A DNA stretch of 64,000 nucleotides from Pedobacter sp. ASV28 (GCF_016428855.1 NZ_JAELTN010000001.1:124001-188000); one strand, 5' to 3'; counted from the stretch's first letter, positions 44,752 through 53,256 are shown. Program-made: numbers and translations. Notes: a model not told the origin generated them from the sequence alone.

Positions 44752-45450
44752 ATGAAAGAGATTTCTATTTTATTGGTAGAAGACGATTTTTTAAACAGAA
44801 GATTGACAAAAAAATTGCTTCTTGAGAACGGGTATAAGATACTAGAAGCTAAAAATAGTCGCGAAGCACTTTCCTTATTAGAAAAGGAAAAATTAGATCT
44901 TGCTATCTTGGACATTAACTTGGGCAAAGAAGAGAGGGACGGGATAAACCTCGCAGAAGAGCTTAAGCAAAAGTATATGATTCCTTTTATTTATCTCACA
45001 GCTTATGATAACACTGAGATTGTAACAAAGGCTATAGCCACCATACCTTACTGCTACATTACCAAACCATTTAAAAACACTGATCTATTAACATCTATAG
45101 AGCTTGCTATTCACCAATCTCGTCAACAAGAAAAGCACAAGTTTTCAGTTTTGGTAAAGGATGGTGGGTATAATGTATACCTACCTATAGAGAACATTGA
45201 TTATATAGAGGCCGAAAGAAATTATCTCCTATTTTTCTCCGAAAAAAAAGTGTACAGAAATCGGTCTACCATCAAACAAATATTGGCAATACTCCCTACG
45301 AGCATCTTTATTCAAACCCATAGGGCCTTTGTGGTAAATAAAAACAAAATAGCTAAATTTAACATTAAAGGTCTAGTGGTCAACGATGAAATCATTCCTA
45401 TCTCAAAAAATTACATAGATGACGTAAATAATGTTTGCAGATACGGATAA
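44752..45450 (+). CDS. LytTR family response regulator
   Basis: A 232-residue regulator. The receiver domain spans residues 1-120, with Asp10-Asp11 acidic pocket, phosphorylation Asp54 (AILDINL) and switch Lys in ITKPF. The LytTR DNA-binding domain spans about 135-232 (IDYIEAERNYLLFF, IFIQTHRAFVVNKNKI, IPISKNYIDDV). LytTR proteins bind direct repeats. It is co-transcribed with the histidine kinase; the likely target is the promoter of the beta-trefoil gene at 42323. Confidence 0.92.
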   Translation: MKEISILLVEDDFLNRRLTKKLLLENGYKILEAKNSREALSLLEKEKLDLAILDINLGKEERDGINLAEELKQKYMIPFIYLTAYDNTEIVTKAIATIPYCYITKPFKNTDLLTSIELAIHQSRQQEKHKFSVLVKDGGYNVYLPIENIDYIEAERNYLLFFSEKKVYRNRSTIKQILAILPTSIFIQTHRAFVVNKNKIAKFNIKGLVVNDEIIPISKNYIDDVNNVCRYG

Positions 45451-45616
45451 TCTACCTAAAAGCTAAGATGACTTGTTTTTAGAAAATGTCCTAATTCTTT
45501 TCAACAATGTTGATTAAAGAATTCTCCAGTAAAAACACTCCCCCATTTCTTTCGTACCAAGCAGCTTAAGAACACAAAAGAAGAATGAACAGAGCATAAC
45601 TTAGCATTTATAAAAC

Positions 45617-45680
45617 TTTCTCCACCACATCATCATTTCTACAGAAACCATTACCAATTGAAGGTTAACGGTTTTTTATT
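45617..45680 (+). repeat. GNAT-3'-end-derived repeat, copy 3 (terminator-like hairpin)
   Basis: TTTCTCCACCACATCATC, CAGAAACCATTACCAATTG and AAGGTTAACGGTTTTTTATT match copies 1 and 2. The hairpin follows the regulator gene, and its T-run overlaps the stop codon (45676-45678) of the convergent gene. Confidence 0.75.
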
Positions 45681-46779
45681 GTAGCTCGATTAGTTTACGA
45701 AGTTCTTGATTGAGATTTTTCAAATCGATTTTAAATTCTTTCTCAAAAATATCATTTAACGAAGTATAAGTCATCAGTTTTTTTAACCCTTGAAAACCAT
45801 CCCTTTTGTAAATAGCGTTACATAAAATACCTTGTATCGTACTATTTGGATTGGTATAATTATCCATGTAATAGAAATCTTGAAGTTTGGAAAGATCTAT
45901 CTCTGAATGTAATTGCAAATAGTCTTGTAACCTTTTAGTGTGCCAAGAAAGATCTCTACCTAGACTACCGCCATAAAACACCGCCAAACCCTCATTAAGC
46001 GGCGAATTAGGATGTAGCGGATTCAGGTAAACATGCACCACTTCATGAAAGTAATTCTCGCCATTACCTGCGCAAAACACAGTATTGTCAGCCTGATTTG
46101 AAATACCCATAGGTTTATCAGCGTTACCCATTCCAATTGTAAAATCAAATCCTCTAAGTTGCTGTATTTCATCATAGGTATCCGCAAAAAAGTAGGTAAT
46201 TGATTTAGGGGGCAAGCTCCATTGTTTTTCTAAATCTTTAATCTGTTGTCTTAAAAGTTGCGATTTTTTTCTATTGAACTGATGATATTTGGGAAAGTAG
46301 TAAGTTACCTGTCCGAACACCTGTTTGTTCCAATCTTTCTTATAAAAATCAATAGGTTGAATAAAATAAATTTGATGGTCATCAACAACTTTTATGAATT
46401 GATTCGTCATGTACATGACGGCATTATTTTTCAGGCTATCAGTCCAAGACCCTAACATTTTAATATTGAAAACCCCATCTTTTAAGGGTTTTAAATAATA
46501 AATCGTTTTACTTTCCGCCATCAAATATGTCGGATAATCGCCACCAATACCATACACCGAAGGATCAGGATTTTTATAATTTTTACAGTCCTGTTCACTC
46601 CAATATTTCTTGTAATCAGGCAATTTAGTTTTACTTTTAAAGTCGTTAATATAACTGCTATAAAACGCGAGTACCTTTTTATTTCTTATGTCTGTGGTAT
46701 CGACTCCTGGATTTATGTGCAGCTGCGCTTTAGCAAATAAACTACAAATTAAGAGTGCAAGCAATGCTACCTTTTTCAT
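45676..46779 (-). CDS. Exported gluzincin-like metalloprotein of unknown function
   Basis: A 367-residue protein with a signal peptide (MKKVALLALLICSLFAKAQ). YFHEVVHVYLNP carries His245, Glu246 and His249 and LNEGLAVFYGG carries Glu263, an HExxH plus downstream Glu arrangement of the peptidase MA clan. The rest is unlike characterised peptidases I know. Its ATG overlaps the stop of the upstream GNAT gene (ATGA), so they form an operon. It is probably a periplasmic or surface peptidase; the substrate is unknown. Confidence 0.7.
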   Translation of the reverse strand: MKKVALLALLICSLFAKAQLHINPGVDTTDIRNKKVLAFYSSYINDFKSKTKLPDYKKYWSEQDCKNYKNPDPSVYGIGGDYPTYLMAESKTIYYLKPLKDGVFNIKMLGSWTDSLKNNAVMYMTNQFIKVVDDHQIYFIQPIDFYKKDWNKQVFGQVTYYFPKYHQFNRKKSQLLRQQIKDLEKQWSLPPKSITYFFADTYDEIQQLRGFDFTIGMGNADKPMGISNQADNTVFCAGNGENYFHEVVHVYLNPLHPNSPLNEGLAVFYGGSLGRDLSWHTKRLQDYLQLHSEIDLSKLQDFYYMDNYTNPNSTIQGILCNAIYKRDGFQGLKKLMTYTSLNDIFEKEFKIDLKNLNQELRKLIELQ

Positions 46780-47279
46780 TCTTCGCTCAAATATTTCTCC
46801 ATTACATAATCATTCATATAGAAGCCATTACCAATATCAAGGTCAACGGTTTCTTTTATCTTAAAGCCAGCTTTTTCATAAAAGTGCTGTGCTTTATTGT
46901 CTCGGTTTACATTTAGCTGAAGATACTGCCCCCCTTCCTTTCTCACCAAGTCAAGTACCTCGTTCATCAATATTTTACCTATACGTTTACCATGCATTTC
47001 AGGAAGCACATAAAGCTTATGCAACTTATAAATATGGTTTTCGTGGTCAATTATGGAAAAACCTGCAAATCCCACATCTTTTTTTAATTCGGAGGCTATT
47101 AAAAAAGTATGTCCATGAAGTAATTGCCCTAAAAGCTCTCCTTTATTATACATTTTCTCCAACATAAAAACGATCTGTTCTTGGGAAATAATATCGCTAT
47201 AGGCCGATGGCCAGGTTTGTTCAGCCAATTGCCTTATGATAGGCAGATCTTCTTCTTTTGCTTTTCTTATATAAATCAT
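46776..47279 (-). CDS. GNAT family N-acetyltransferase
   Basis: A 167-residue acetyl-CoA-dependent transferase. The pyrophosphate-binding motif A is LYVLPEMHGKRIGKILM (residues about 93-109), motif B is NVNRDNKAQHFYEKAGF, and the C-terminal IGNGFYMNDYVMEKYL is characteristic of the subfamily. The acceptor is unknown. It is first in a two-gene operon with the gluzincin-like protein. Its 3' end is the apparent source of the three dispersed repeats at 39171, 41710 and 45617. Confidence 0.88.
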   Translation of the reverse strand: MIYIRKAKEEDLPIIRQLAEQTWPSAYSDIISQEQIVFMLEKMYNKGELLGQLLHGHTFLIASELKKDVGFAGFSIIDHENHIYKLHKLYVLPEMHGKRIGKILMNEVLDLVRKEGGQYLQLNVNRDNKAQHFYEKAGFKIKETVDLDIGNGFYMNDYVMEKYLSEE

Positions 47280-47390
47280 TTTAATTATAAGTTGGTTGGG
47301 TATTGATACATAGATCCCCTTCTTAATACTTGTTATGCTGTACTTGTTACTTGTTACTCGATACGCTATGATACCAACATCTAAGCACTT

Positions 47391-47954
47391 CTATAGCAGC
47401 TCCCCAATAAACAAATAGGGCACCTGAAAATGGAATGACACTAGCCCATCTTCTACTACCAGAAATTCTCCCGTTTCCTGTTGCATCAAGTTATCAGCTT
47501 CAAAATAGGCGATCACATCGATCAAGAGCATGGTACCGGCTGGCTTCCATACGCTAAAGCCATTTTTAACGGCATAATGTTTACTTTTTTCGGTGAACAG
47601 CACCAGGTTCATATCGGGCAAATAGCAGGTAAGGTCATCAAAAGATTTTATTTTACTAATGACGTTTACGGCAGGATACTTTTCCTTCATCAAGTAGTTT
47701 AATGCAGTAGCCAAGCCATCCAATTGCCCTTCCACAAGCTTTGTATTTTCTTGCAATGGAACACCCTTAACTTCTCCAATAACTACATCTACCTTTAAGC
47801 CTAAAGAGACTACTTTTTCGTACGCTGTAGCTGCAACAACCAAGGTTGGGCTCCACTCGAGCAACTGGCCCAAAAACTCCTCTTCAAAGTTGTCCAGTTC
47901 ATGTATATAAAGTGCTGGTTCCTGCTTTTCTCTTACAATATGGTGTGACGACAT
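47391..47954 (-). CDS. Thiamine pyrophosphokinase-like protein, active site atypical
   Basis: A 187-residue protein beginning MSSHHIVREKQEPALYIHEL. Overall pattern (LLEWSPTLVVAATAYEKVVSLGLKVDVVIGEVKG, then LDGLATALNYLMKEKYPAVNV, SVWKPAGT and a C-terminal beta half) follows the TPK fold of Bacteroidota enzymes, which make thiamine diphosphate from thiamine. The expected DGA and GDFDS segments are replaced here by ATA and GEVKG, so ATP/metal binding may be impaired. It could be an inactive or re-purposed paralogue. Confidence 0.5.
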   Translation of the reverse strand: MSSHHIVREKQEPALYIHELDNFEEEFLGQLLEWSPTLVVAATAYEKVVSLGLKVDVVIGEVKGVPLQENTKLVEGQLDGLATALNYLMKEKYPAVNVISKIKSFDDLTCYLPDMNLVLFTEKSKHYAVKNGFSVWKPAGTMLLIDVIAYFEADNLMQQETGEFLVVEDGLVSFHFQVPYLFIGELL

Positions 47955-47964
47955 TTTTTGTTGT

Positions 47965-48570
47965 TTAATCTACAAATTTAGATTGTTTTAGTACATTCAA
48001 AAGCAGCTCCTTGTCATTATCATTATTATAGGTAATATTTACCCCAAAATCATATCCTTTCAACAAAGTGCTATACATTATCTGGTTCATAAATCCATCT
48101 CCATTTGGGCCATAAATCTTAATATAAAATACATTAAACTGATGCTTCCCTATCGTTTCAACCGCCGATGAGGTATCTATTTTTATTTTCTGTTTGCTAT
48201 AGGTATCATAAATCAGTTTTTGGGTAAGCTTATTACTTGCAGCATATTCCCCTTTATAGCTTTCCTTGTAAGGTTCAATGGTAGAATCCATCAAATTAAG
48301 CTGGTTTTTTTGGAAGCTGACCAAATGCCGCAGTTGCTTTGTATTTATTTCCCCCTCATATACCTGCCCAATAGCATCTCTTCCTTTTTCATCGCTACGC
48401 TTGATGTTATCATTATGCCTTAATTGATAACCTAACGGAATTTCAATTTGCCATCCAATTTCATCGTTGTTATAGATGGTTGGCACCGTTGTTTTTTCTT
48501 TAGTTGGCTTAGCATGGCATCCTAAAAAAATGCAGGCTATTAAAACACAATGTCTTTTCTTTGGTTTCAT
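47965..48570 (-). CDS. Hypothetical lipoprotein
   Basis: A 201-residue protein with a signal and lipobox (ACIFLGC, Cys about 18). The mature part has IGWQIEIPLGYQLRHNDN near residue 40 and short alternating strands, reminiscent of PsbP/PsaA-like or other small envelope folds, but I recognise no family. It stands 10 bp upstream of the thiamine pyrophosphokinase-like gene on the same strand and may be co-transcribed. Confidence 0.6.
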   Translation of the reverse strand: MKPKKRHCVLIACIFLGCHAKPTKEKTTVPTIYNNDEIGWQIEIPLGYQLRHNDNIKRSDEKGRDAIGQVYEGEINTKQLRHLVSFQKNQLNLMDSTIEPYKESYKGEYAASNKLTQKLIYDTYSKQKIKIDTSSAVETIGKHQFNVFYIKIYGPNGDGFMNQIMYSTLLKGYDFGVNITYNNDNDKELLLNVLKQSKFVD

Positions 48571-48619
48571 TTATATGATATAAAATGTAAATCTAAATAA
48601 ATTATGTATCTTGGAAATA

Positions 48620-49120
48620 ATGGGCAAAAGTAAATTCGAAAATTCAAAAGAAAGTGGACCACACTCAAGATTGGCCAACTTGGTGGGTACTTGGGATGGC
48701 AGTACCCGTACTTGGTTCGAAAAAGATGTTTTGGCCGATGAATCGCCTATGCAAGGTAGAATATATAGCTTGCTCAACGGTCGCTTTATCCGATATGAAT
48801 ACAGGGGCACCTTAAATGGGAAGACCTTTGAAGGGCTTATGGTATGGGGCTATGACCTTGAAAACGACAAGTGTGTATGCAGTTGGCTAGATAGTTTTCA
48901 CATGGGCACAGGCATTATGTTTGCCGAGGGCAAAGAAACCAGTAATGGTTTTTCTGTTACCGGCCAATATGGAACCAGCGAAATGCCAGAAATATGGAGC
49001 TGGCGCACCGACCTTGAGATTATCAATTCCGATCAGTTTATCATCAGGGCCTATAATATTTCACCTAATGGGGAAGAAACTAAGGCCACAGAAACCATCA
49101 ACTTAAGGATAGACCTTTAA
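48620..49120 (+). CDS. DUF1579 family protein
   Basis: A 166-residue soluble protein from MGKSKFENSKESGPHSRLANLVGTWDG. The LANLVGTWDGSTRTWF opening, the RYEYRGTLNGKTFEGLMVWGYDLENDKCVCSWLDS core and beta-barrel spacing are those of DUF1579, a lipocalin-like family of unknown ligand. An upstream TTG at 48611 is less likely as start because a near-match to the -7 box (TATCTTGG) occupies 48607-48614. Confidence 0.75.
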   Translation: MGKSKFENSKESGPHSRLANLVGTWDGSTRTWFEKDVLADESPMQGRIYSLLNGRFIRYEYRGTLNGKTFEGLMVWGYDLENDKCVCSWLDSFHMGTGIMFAEGKETSNGFSVTGQYGTSEMPEIWSWRTDLEIINSDQFIIRAYNISPNGEETKATETINLRIDL

Positions 49121-49146
49121 TAGCTGTTAACTATTGCGGGTTATAG

Positions 49147-49186
49147 ATTAGTCGATTAACCATTTTAAACAGTTAACCGACTAAAG
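49147..49186. terminator. Imperfect inverted repeat between convergent genes
   Basis: TTAGTCGATTAACC faces AGTTAACCGACTAA with two mismatches, next to AT-rich sequence. It separates the DUF1579 gene and the SPFH gene and may terminate either. Confidence 0.5.
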
Positions 49187-49189
49187 AAC

Positions 49190-50131
49190 TTATTTTTTAT
49201 CTGCCGCGATTTGATTAGCGCTGCTCTGTTGCATGGCCATCATTTGCTTCATGGTATTGTTCATACCCTCAGTACTTCCATCTAGGAAAATTACGTTGCC
49301 TTCGCTATATTCAGCAAATTGTTTGATCGCCTCTGTCCACATGGTAAATAAGATAACCGAAGTATCTAGATTTGCTTGTTGCATTTCATGGGCGGCATTG
49401 GTCATCCCCTTAGCCACTTCTTCCCTAAATAAGGCAATACCCTGTCCGCGTAGCTGAGCTGCTTCACGTTCTGCAGTAGCAGCGATCTTAATGGCATTCC
49501 CATCAGCCTCGGCGCCTTTAGTTTTAGTAATTAGCAAGGCTTGTCCTTCATTTTCGGCTGCGGCCTTTAAATTGTTAGAAGCCACTACCCTGCTCATTGA
49601 ACGCATAATTTCTTCATCAAAAGTGATATCATTTAATTGAAGATCCTGTAAATGATAGCCCCAGCTTTCCAATACCTGATCTATTTGATGCTTTACATGT
49701 TCAACAATCTCATTACGCTGTGCCAATACATTGGCCTGTTTTTGTGTAGCCACATAAGCACGTATAGACCCCTCGATAGTACGTATCAGCGCCTGCATTA
49801 AATTATTGGCATCCACAAACTTAAAGGCTACATTTTTAATCGTCTCTTCATCATGGTTCAAAACAGAATAGAGCAACATGGCCTTAAAGTAAACATTGGC
49901 CTGATCTTGCGTTACTGCCTGAAAAGATAGCTCTACCGAACGGTTCTGTATGGAAATTCTGGAGTGAATCTGCTCTATCAAGGGAATTTTTAAGCTCAGT
50001 CCCGGACGAAGTTGTCTACGATATTTACCAAAAACAGTGATCACTGCAATAGTGCCTTGTTTAACGGTTACAAAAGAACTGAAAAGAATGATTAGCGCAA
50101 ATACAAGTACGCCATAGCCTATATAATCCAT
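49190..50131 (-). CDS. SPFH/band 7 domain protein (slipin/stomatin-like)
   Basis: A 313-residue protein with an N-terminal membrane helix (YGVLVFALIILFSSFV) and a band 7 domain from residue about 27 (VKQGTIAVITVFGKYRRQLRPGLSLKIPLIEQI). A long alanine/glutamate-rich coiled coil at about 185-245 drives oligomerisation. It probably organises membrane microdomains or regulates a partner protease. No nfeD-like gene lies adjacent, which is unusual for the STOMP type and suggests the stand-alone class. Confidence 0.88.
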   Translation of the reverse strand: MDYIGYGVLVFALIILFSSFVTVKQGTIAVITVFGKYRRQLRPGLSLKIPLIEQIHSRISIQNRSVELSFQAVTQDQANVYFKAMLLYSVLNHDEETIKNVAFKFVDANNLMQALIRTIEGSIRAYVATQKQANVLAQRNEIVEHVKHQIDQVLESWGYHLQDLQLNDITFDEEIMRSMSRVVASNNLKAAAENEGQALLITKTKGAEADGNAIKIAATAEREAAQLRGQGIALFREEVAKGMTNAAHEMQQANLDTSVILFTMWTEAIKQFAEYSEGNVIFLDGSTEGMNNTMKQMMAMQQSSANQIAADKK

Positions 50132-50278
50132 ATCATTTGGGTTTGATAGCCAATAATACTAAAAAATAACCATTAACCCACTAATACTACATTCTTTACC
50201 AAACAGATTCCTTATGTTATTTCAACATCAAAACAAAAAATAATATGTACTGTTATTAAATGGATATAATCTATTAAT

Positions 50279-50464
50279 ATGAACGTAAAACGAATTTTTG
50301 GCACTATTTTAACCATTCTCGGCATCATTGGCTTAATTTATTGTGGTTGGGGATTTCTAAACCACAGCACTGGAACTAGAGAACTTATTGTCGTCGGTGT
50401 TATTGGCATTATTTTTTTCATGTCAGGCATCGGATTGATCAAAAATACCAAAGACGAAGCCTAA
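50279..50464 (+). CDS. Small two-helix membrane protein
   Basis: A 61-residue protein with two hydrophobic helices (IFGTILTILGIIGLIYCGWGF and LIVVGVIGIIFFMSGIGLI) joined by a short NHSTGTRE loop and a charged tail. Start MNVKR follows an AT-rich leader. No family recognised; small proteins of this shape are frequent in Bacteroidota. Confidence 0.55.
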   Translation: MNVKRIFGTILTILGIIGLIYCGWGFLNHSTGTRELIVVGVIGIIFFMSGIGLIKNTKDEA

Positions 50465-50875
50465 GTTACTTAACGTGAATTTTCTGGATAAAAATACGTT
50501 TAAAGATTACGATCAGGCTCAAAAAATATCAGCTTTATACTACTATATATAGTCTATCGCTTTGCAGACAAACTTTTATTCATGGTTAATCCATTTCCCT
50601 CTAAGGTATTCATGCTTTCGGTATACTTAGGTTTCCTGTAGATGAAAAAAGTATGCAAAGCCGTAGCGATAGCGAAGCTCATCTATACCTTTAAAACTAT
50701 ACAAACTTTTAAATAAAATCCACTACTACCGACAAATCGGTACAAATTGCCTCCTGTTCTGTTAAACGTAAAAAATAGACTAATTTGTTCATCCCGAATA
50801 AGCCAAGGTCAATTTTAGTAGAACGAAGAGGATTAGCCAGGGGCCTGAGACATGCAAAATTAACCCGTACCCATC
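50465..50875. other. 411-bp intergenic region, no recognised feature
   Basis: No coding frame of plausible composition on either strand, and no strong hairpin. A short GC-rich patch GCCGTAGCGATAGCGAAGC near 50661-50679 and a palindromic ACCGACAAATCGGT at 50729-50742 are the only notable elements. Confidence 0.5.
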
Positions 50876-51064
50876 TTAATTATCCTTCGAACTTTTCCGT
50901 CTAATAATCAACATTTGTCCAACGCCAACCAAGGTGCAACCAATAATGGTAATGATTAGAGATTTAGTACGCTCTGGATTTAGATAAAGCAAATACAAAG
51001 CGTACAGCGCAATTGCAAACGCGGTAATTCCAATCACATAATGTAAGGTAAGTTTATTCTTCAT
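50876..51064 (-). CDS. Small two-helix membrane protein
   Basis: A 62-residue protein with helices YVIGITAFAIALYALYLLYL and IITIIGCTLVGVGQMLII and a basic tail RRKSSKDN. Its start overlaps the 3' end of the CapA-like gene by 11 bp, so it is likely co-translated with it. Unknown function. Confidence 0.55.
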   Translation of the reverse strand: MKNKLTLHYVIGITAFAIALYALYLLYLNPERTKSLIITIIGCTLVGVGQMLIIRRKSSKDN

Positions 51065-52157
51065 TTAAGGATATTCTATTGTTCTCGAACTTCAACCTGT
51101 GCCCCTTAAAATCTGTATCTGTAAGTGACTTAATTTTCTGAAAGGCGGCATGAGTATCATCCAAAGTTAAGCGATTAATCTTATCCTGCTTTACAGAAAC
51201 TACATCGGCATACAGGAAATCGCCTTTGGCATTTATCTTGAGCTGCAGCAAAGGCGCAATGCCATTTGGCCCTTTTAAGCTAAACATACCGTAGGTACAA
51301 AAATTACCAAGGCTATAGGCAATAAACTTATTTTTATAAACTTCAACAGCTCTCGTAACGTGTGGACCATGGCCCAATACCACATCTGCACCTGCATCGA
51401 TTACCGCATGGGCAAAAGCATACACATTACCTCTATTCTCTTTGTAGAAGATTTCTGTTCTACGGGTGACATGCTCAAATTTGGCCCCTTCACCTCCACC
51501 ATGAAATGATACGATTACAATATCTGCCTGCTTTTTTAATTTGGCCACCAATGTTTTAGCATTTTCAATATCCCTAATGTCTACAGTATTCTCATTAGGT
51601 GCGAATGCACAAAAGGCATATTTAATACTATCAACTTCAAAAATATCAAATGGTTTTTCAAGCTGGCCTGCATAATGGATCTGAAGGGAATCCAATACCT
51701 TGGTGGTATTTTTTCTTCCTTTATGGTTGAAATCTCCTACATGGTTATTGGCAACGCTCAGCACATTGAAACCGCTCGACTTAAATATTCCAGCATAACG
51801 ATCGGGCATCCTAAAGGCGTAGCAGTTATTTGGATTTATCCCTTTACATTTATCCGATTTTCCCGTATTCAAAAAACATCCCTCCAAATTCCCAAAAACG
51901 ATATCGCCCTTTAAAAAGGCATCAACAGCCTTAAAGCTATTGATGGCATCATCTGGAGGAAGGGTCAATTGGCTTGGAAAAGCAGACCCAAGCATCATAT
52001 CGCCAACAGCTACAATATGGAGCGTATCTTTTAATTTCCTTACTTTCGCTGTATCGGTTTTAACTGCCTGTTTAGCTTCAATAGGTTTATTCTGGCAGCT
52101 TAGCAAGAGATAGGTCACCGCAATACATCCTATCAGTCCTAAAATTTTCCTCATCAT
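51054..52157 (-). CDS. CapA family lipoprotein, metallophosphatase-like
   Basis: A 367-residue protein with signal and lipobox (LLLSC, Cys about 21). The dimetal metallophosphatase fold of the poly-gamma-glutamate CapA family is visible in AVGDMMLGSAF, VFGNLEGCF, SVANNHVGDFN, VVSFHGGGEG and VLGHGPHVTRA. Its role would be envelope polymer or phosphoester metabolism. In CapA proteins proper it works with CapB/C, which are absent here, so a poly-gamma-glutamate function is not supported. Confidence 0.88.
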   Translation of the reverse strand: MMRKILGLIGCIAVTYLLLSCQNKPIEAKQAVKTDTAKVRKLKDTLHIVAVGDMMLGSAFPSQLTLPPDDAINSFKAVDAFLKGDIVFGNLEGCFLNTGKSDKCKGINPNNCYAFRMPDRYAGIFKSSGFNVLSVANNHVGDFNHKGRKNTTKVLDSLQIHYAGQLEKPFDIFEVDSIKYAFCAFAPNENTVDIRDIENAKTLVAKLKKQADIVIVSFHGGGEGAKFEHVTRRTEIFYKENRGNVYAFAHAVIDAGADVVLGHGPHVTRAVEVYKNKFIAYSLGNFCTYGMFSLKGPNGIAPLLQLKINAKGDFLYADVVSVKQDKINRLTLDDTHAAFQKIKSLTDTDFKGHRLKFENNRISLNEE

Positions 52158-52159
52158 AT

Positions 52160-52194
52160 TCCAAAAAAAATCCTTTCCGAAACCGGAAAGGATT
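52160..52194 (-). terminator. Terminator of the NlpC/P60 gene
   Basis: AATCCTTTCCG (52169-52179) pairs with CGGAAAGGATT (52184-52194); on the minus strand the hairpin is followed by a run of Ts. Confidence 0.9.
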
Positions 52195-52232
52195 ATATCT
52201 TATATTCTTTGTTTCTTAATCTTTTATCAAAA

Positions 52233-52787
52233 TTATTCTTCAATAAATCCCTGATCTCCAGGTTCCAGAATTCTACCACCCTTATAGAAATACCTACTAT
52301 AATAAGGCTCATTCAAATTACTGATTACAACACCTCTGGTACTCGATGCATGAGCAAATCTATTCTCGCCTAAATAGACCCCTACATGGGAAATACTGCG
52401 ACTCTTTATTTTAAAGAAAACCAAATCTCCTTCTTTCAGCTCATCTTTAGACAAAGGATTAACCATACTGAAAATATCACGAGAATTACGAAGAATATCG
52501 GTATTAAAAACCTTATCGTAAATTGCTTTTGTAAATGCAGAACAATCAATTCCTTTTCTAGTGTTGCCACCAAAACGATAAGGAGTGCCTATCCACTCGT
52601 ATATGAATTTATAAAGCTTTAAATTTGAAGTTGCATTTACCGCAACGCCCATTACTTGCGAAAAATATTGCGAGGCTAAATTGTCAGGGTCTTCTACTTT
52701 GCTAGCTTCTTTGGTTTTACTTTGGGCAAATGTTGCCGAAAAAGTAGAGAGAATAATTAAAGCAGAAAACAAAAACTTTTTAATCAT
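52233..52787 (-). CDS. NlpC/P60 family cell-wall hydrolase
   Basis: A 184-residue exported protein from MIKKFLFSALIILSTFSATFAQ. Catalytic Cys in GIDCSAFTKAIYDKV (preceded by YRFGGNT), His in SHVGVYLGENRFAHAS and a third polar residue after it are complete, as in C40 endopeptidases that cut D-Glu-mDAP bonds. The longer reading frame begins 17 codons earlier without a signal-like start. It has its own terminator. Confidence 0.93.
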   Translation of the reverse strand: MIKKFLFSALIILSTFSATFAQSKTKEASKVEDPDNLASQYFSQVMGVAVNATSNLKLYKFIYEWIGTPYRFGGNTRKGIDCSAFTKAIYDKVFNTDILRNSRDIFSMVNPLSKDELKEGDLVFFKIKSRSISHVGVYLGENRFAHASSTRGVVISNLNEPYYSRYFYKGGRILEPGDQGFIEE

Positions 52788-52999
52788 AGTTATACTATTA
52801 AGTTTGGGTAAACAACACTTACACTTAACGTACACCACTACGGGCTTATTGTTAGGGTAGCAAAATTAAAGTATCGTACTGGCTTATCCAAATATTAACA
52901 TGTTAAAAATTTAATTCACTTACAATTAAGGGCATAACACACCAAAAAGCCAGCTTTTTATTTTTTTCAACAGCCCAAAACCAATTATCCTTGGATAAA

Positions 53000-53230
53000 C
53001 TACTTAAAAAATTCCCGTGGACTTATCCCTAATGCGTTCGCAATTTTTATCAGGGTAGTCAGCTTGGGATTGATTTTTCCTGTTTCAATCCTATAAATTT
53101 GAGAGAGTTCAATTTCTGCTAAATTAGCAAGTGCCTCCATGGTGAGCTGCTTTTCCTTTCTAATTGCTCTTAGGTTACTTCCGAAAGCTTCTAGCTGTTT
53201 GATATCATCTGACTCCATTGACATAGCCAA
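53000..53230 (-). CDS. XRE family transcriptional regulator
   Basis: A 76-residue single-domain helix-turn-helix protein. FGSNLRAIRKEKQLTMEALANLAEIELSQIYRIETGKINPKLTTLIKIANALGI is the full XRE helix set and only a short tail follows. Start may be either Met at position 1 or 3. It is divergent from a small lipoprotein, with a palindrome TTAGGCA-CAAA-TGCCTAA in the shared region, probably its operator. Confidence 0.9.
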   Translation of the reverse strand: MAMSMESDDIKQLEAFGSNLRAIRKEKQLTMEALANLAEIELSQIYRIETGKINPKLTTLIKIANALGISPREFFK

Positions 53231-53256
53231 ATGTGGGATAGAAGCTTAAATATTAT

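Noticed and set aside
39171..45680. The GNAT-derived hairpins as integron attC sites
   Set aside because: The hairpin size and cassette-like layout are suggestive, but the GTTRRRY/RYYYAAC core pair is not present and no tyrosine integrase gene lies in the window. Homology to the GNAT 3' end explains the sequence.
50729..50742. ACCGACAAATCGGT palindrome as an operator
   Set aside because: It is short, lies far from either flanking start and there is no regulator gene next to it.
51054..52157. Poly-gamma-glutamate capsule synthesis locus
   Set aside because: The CapA-like gene has no capB or capC neighbour; the domain alone is widespread and does not indicate capsule synthesis.
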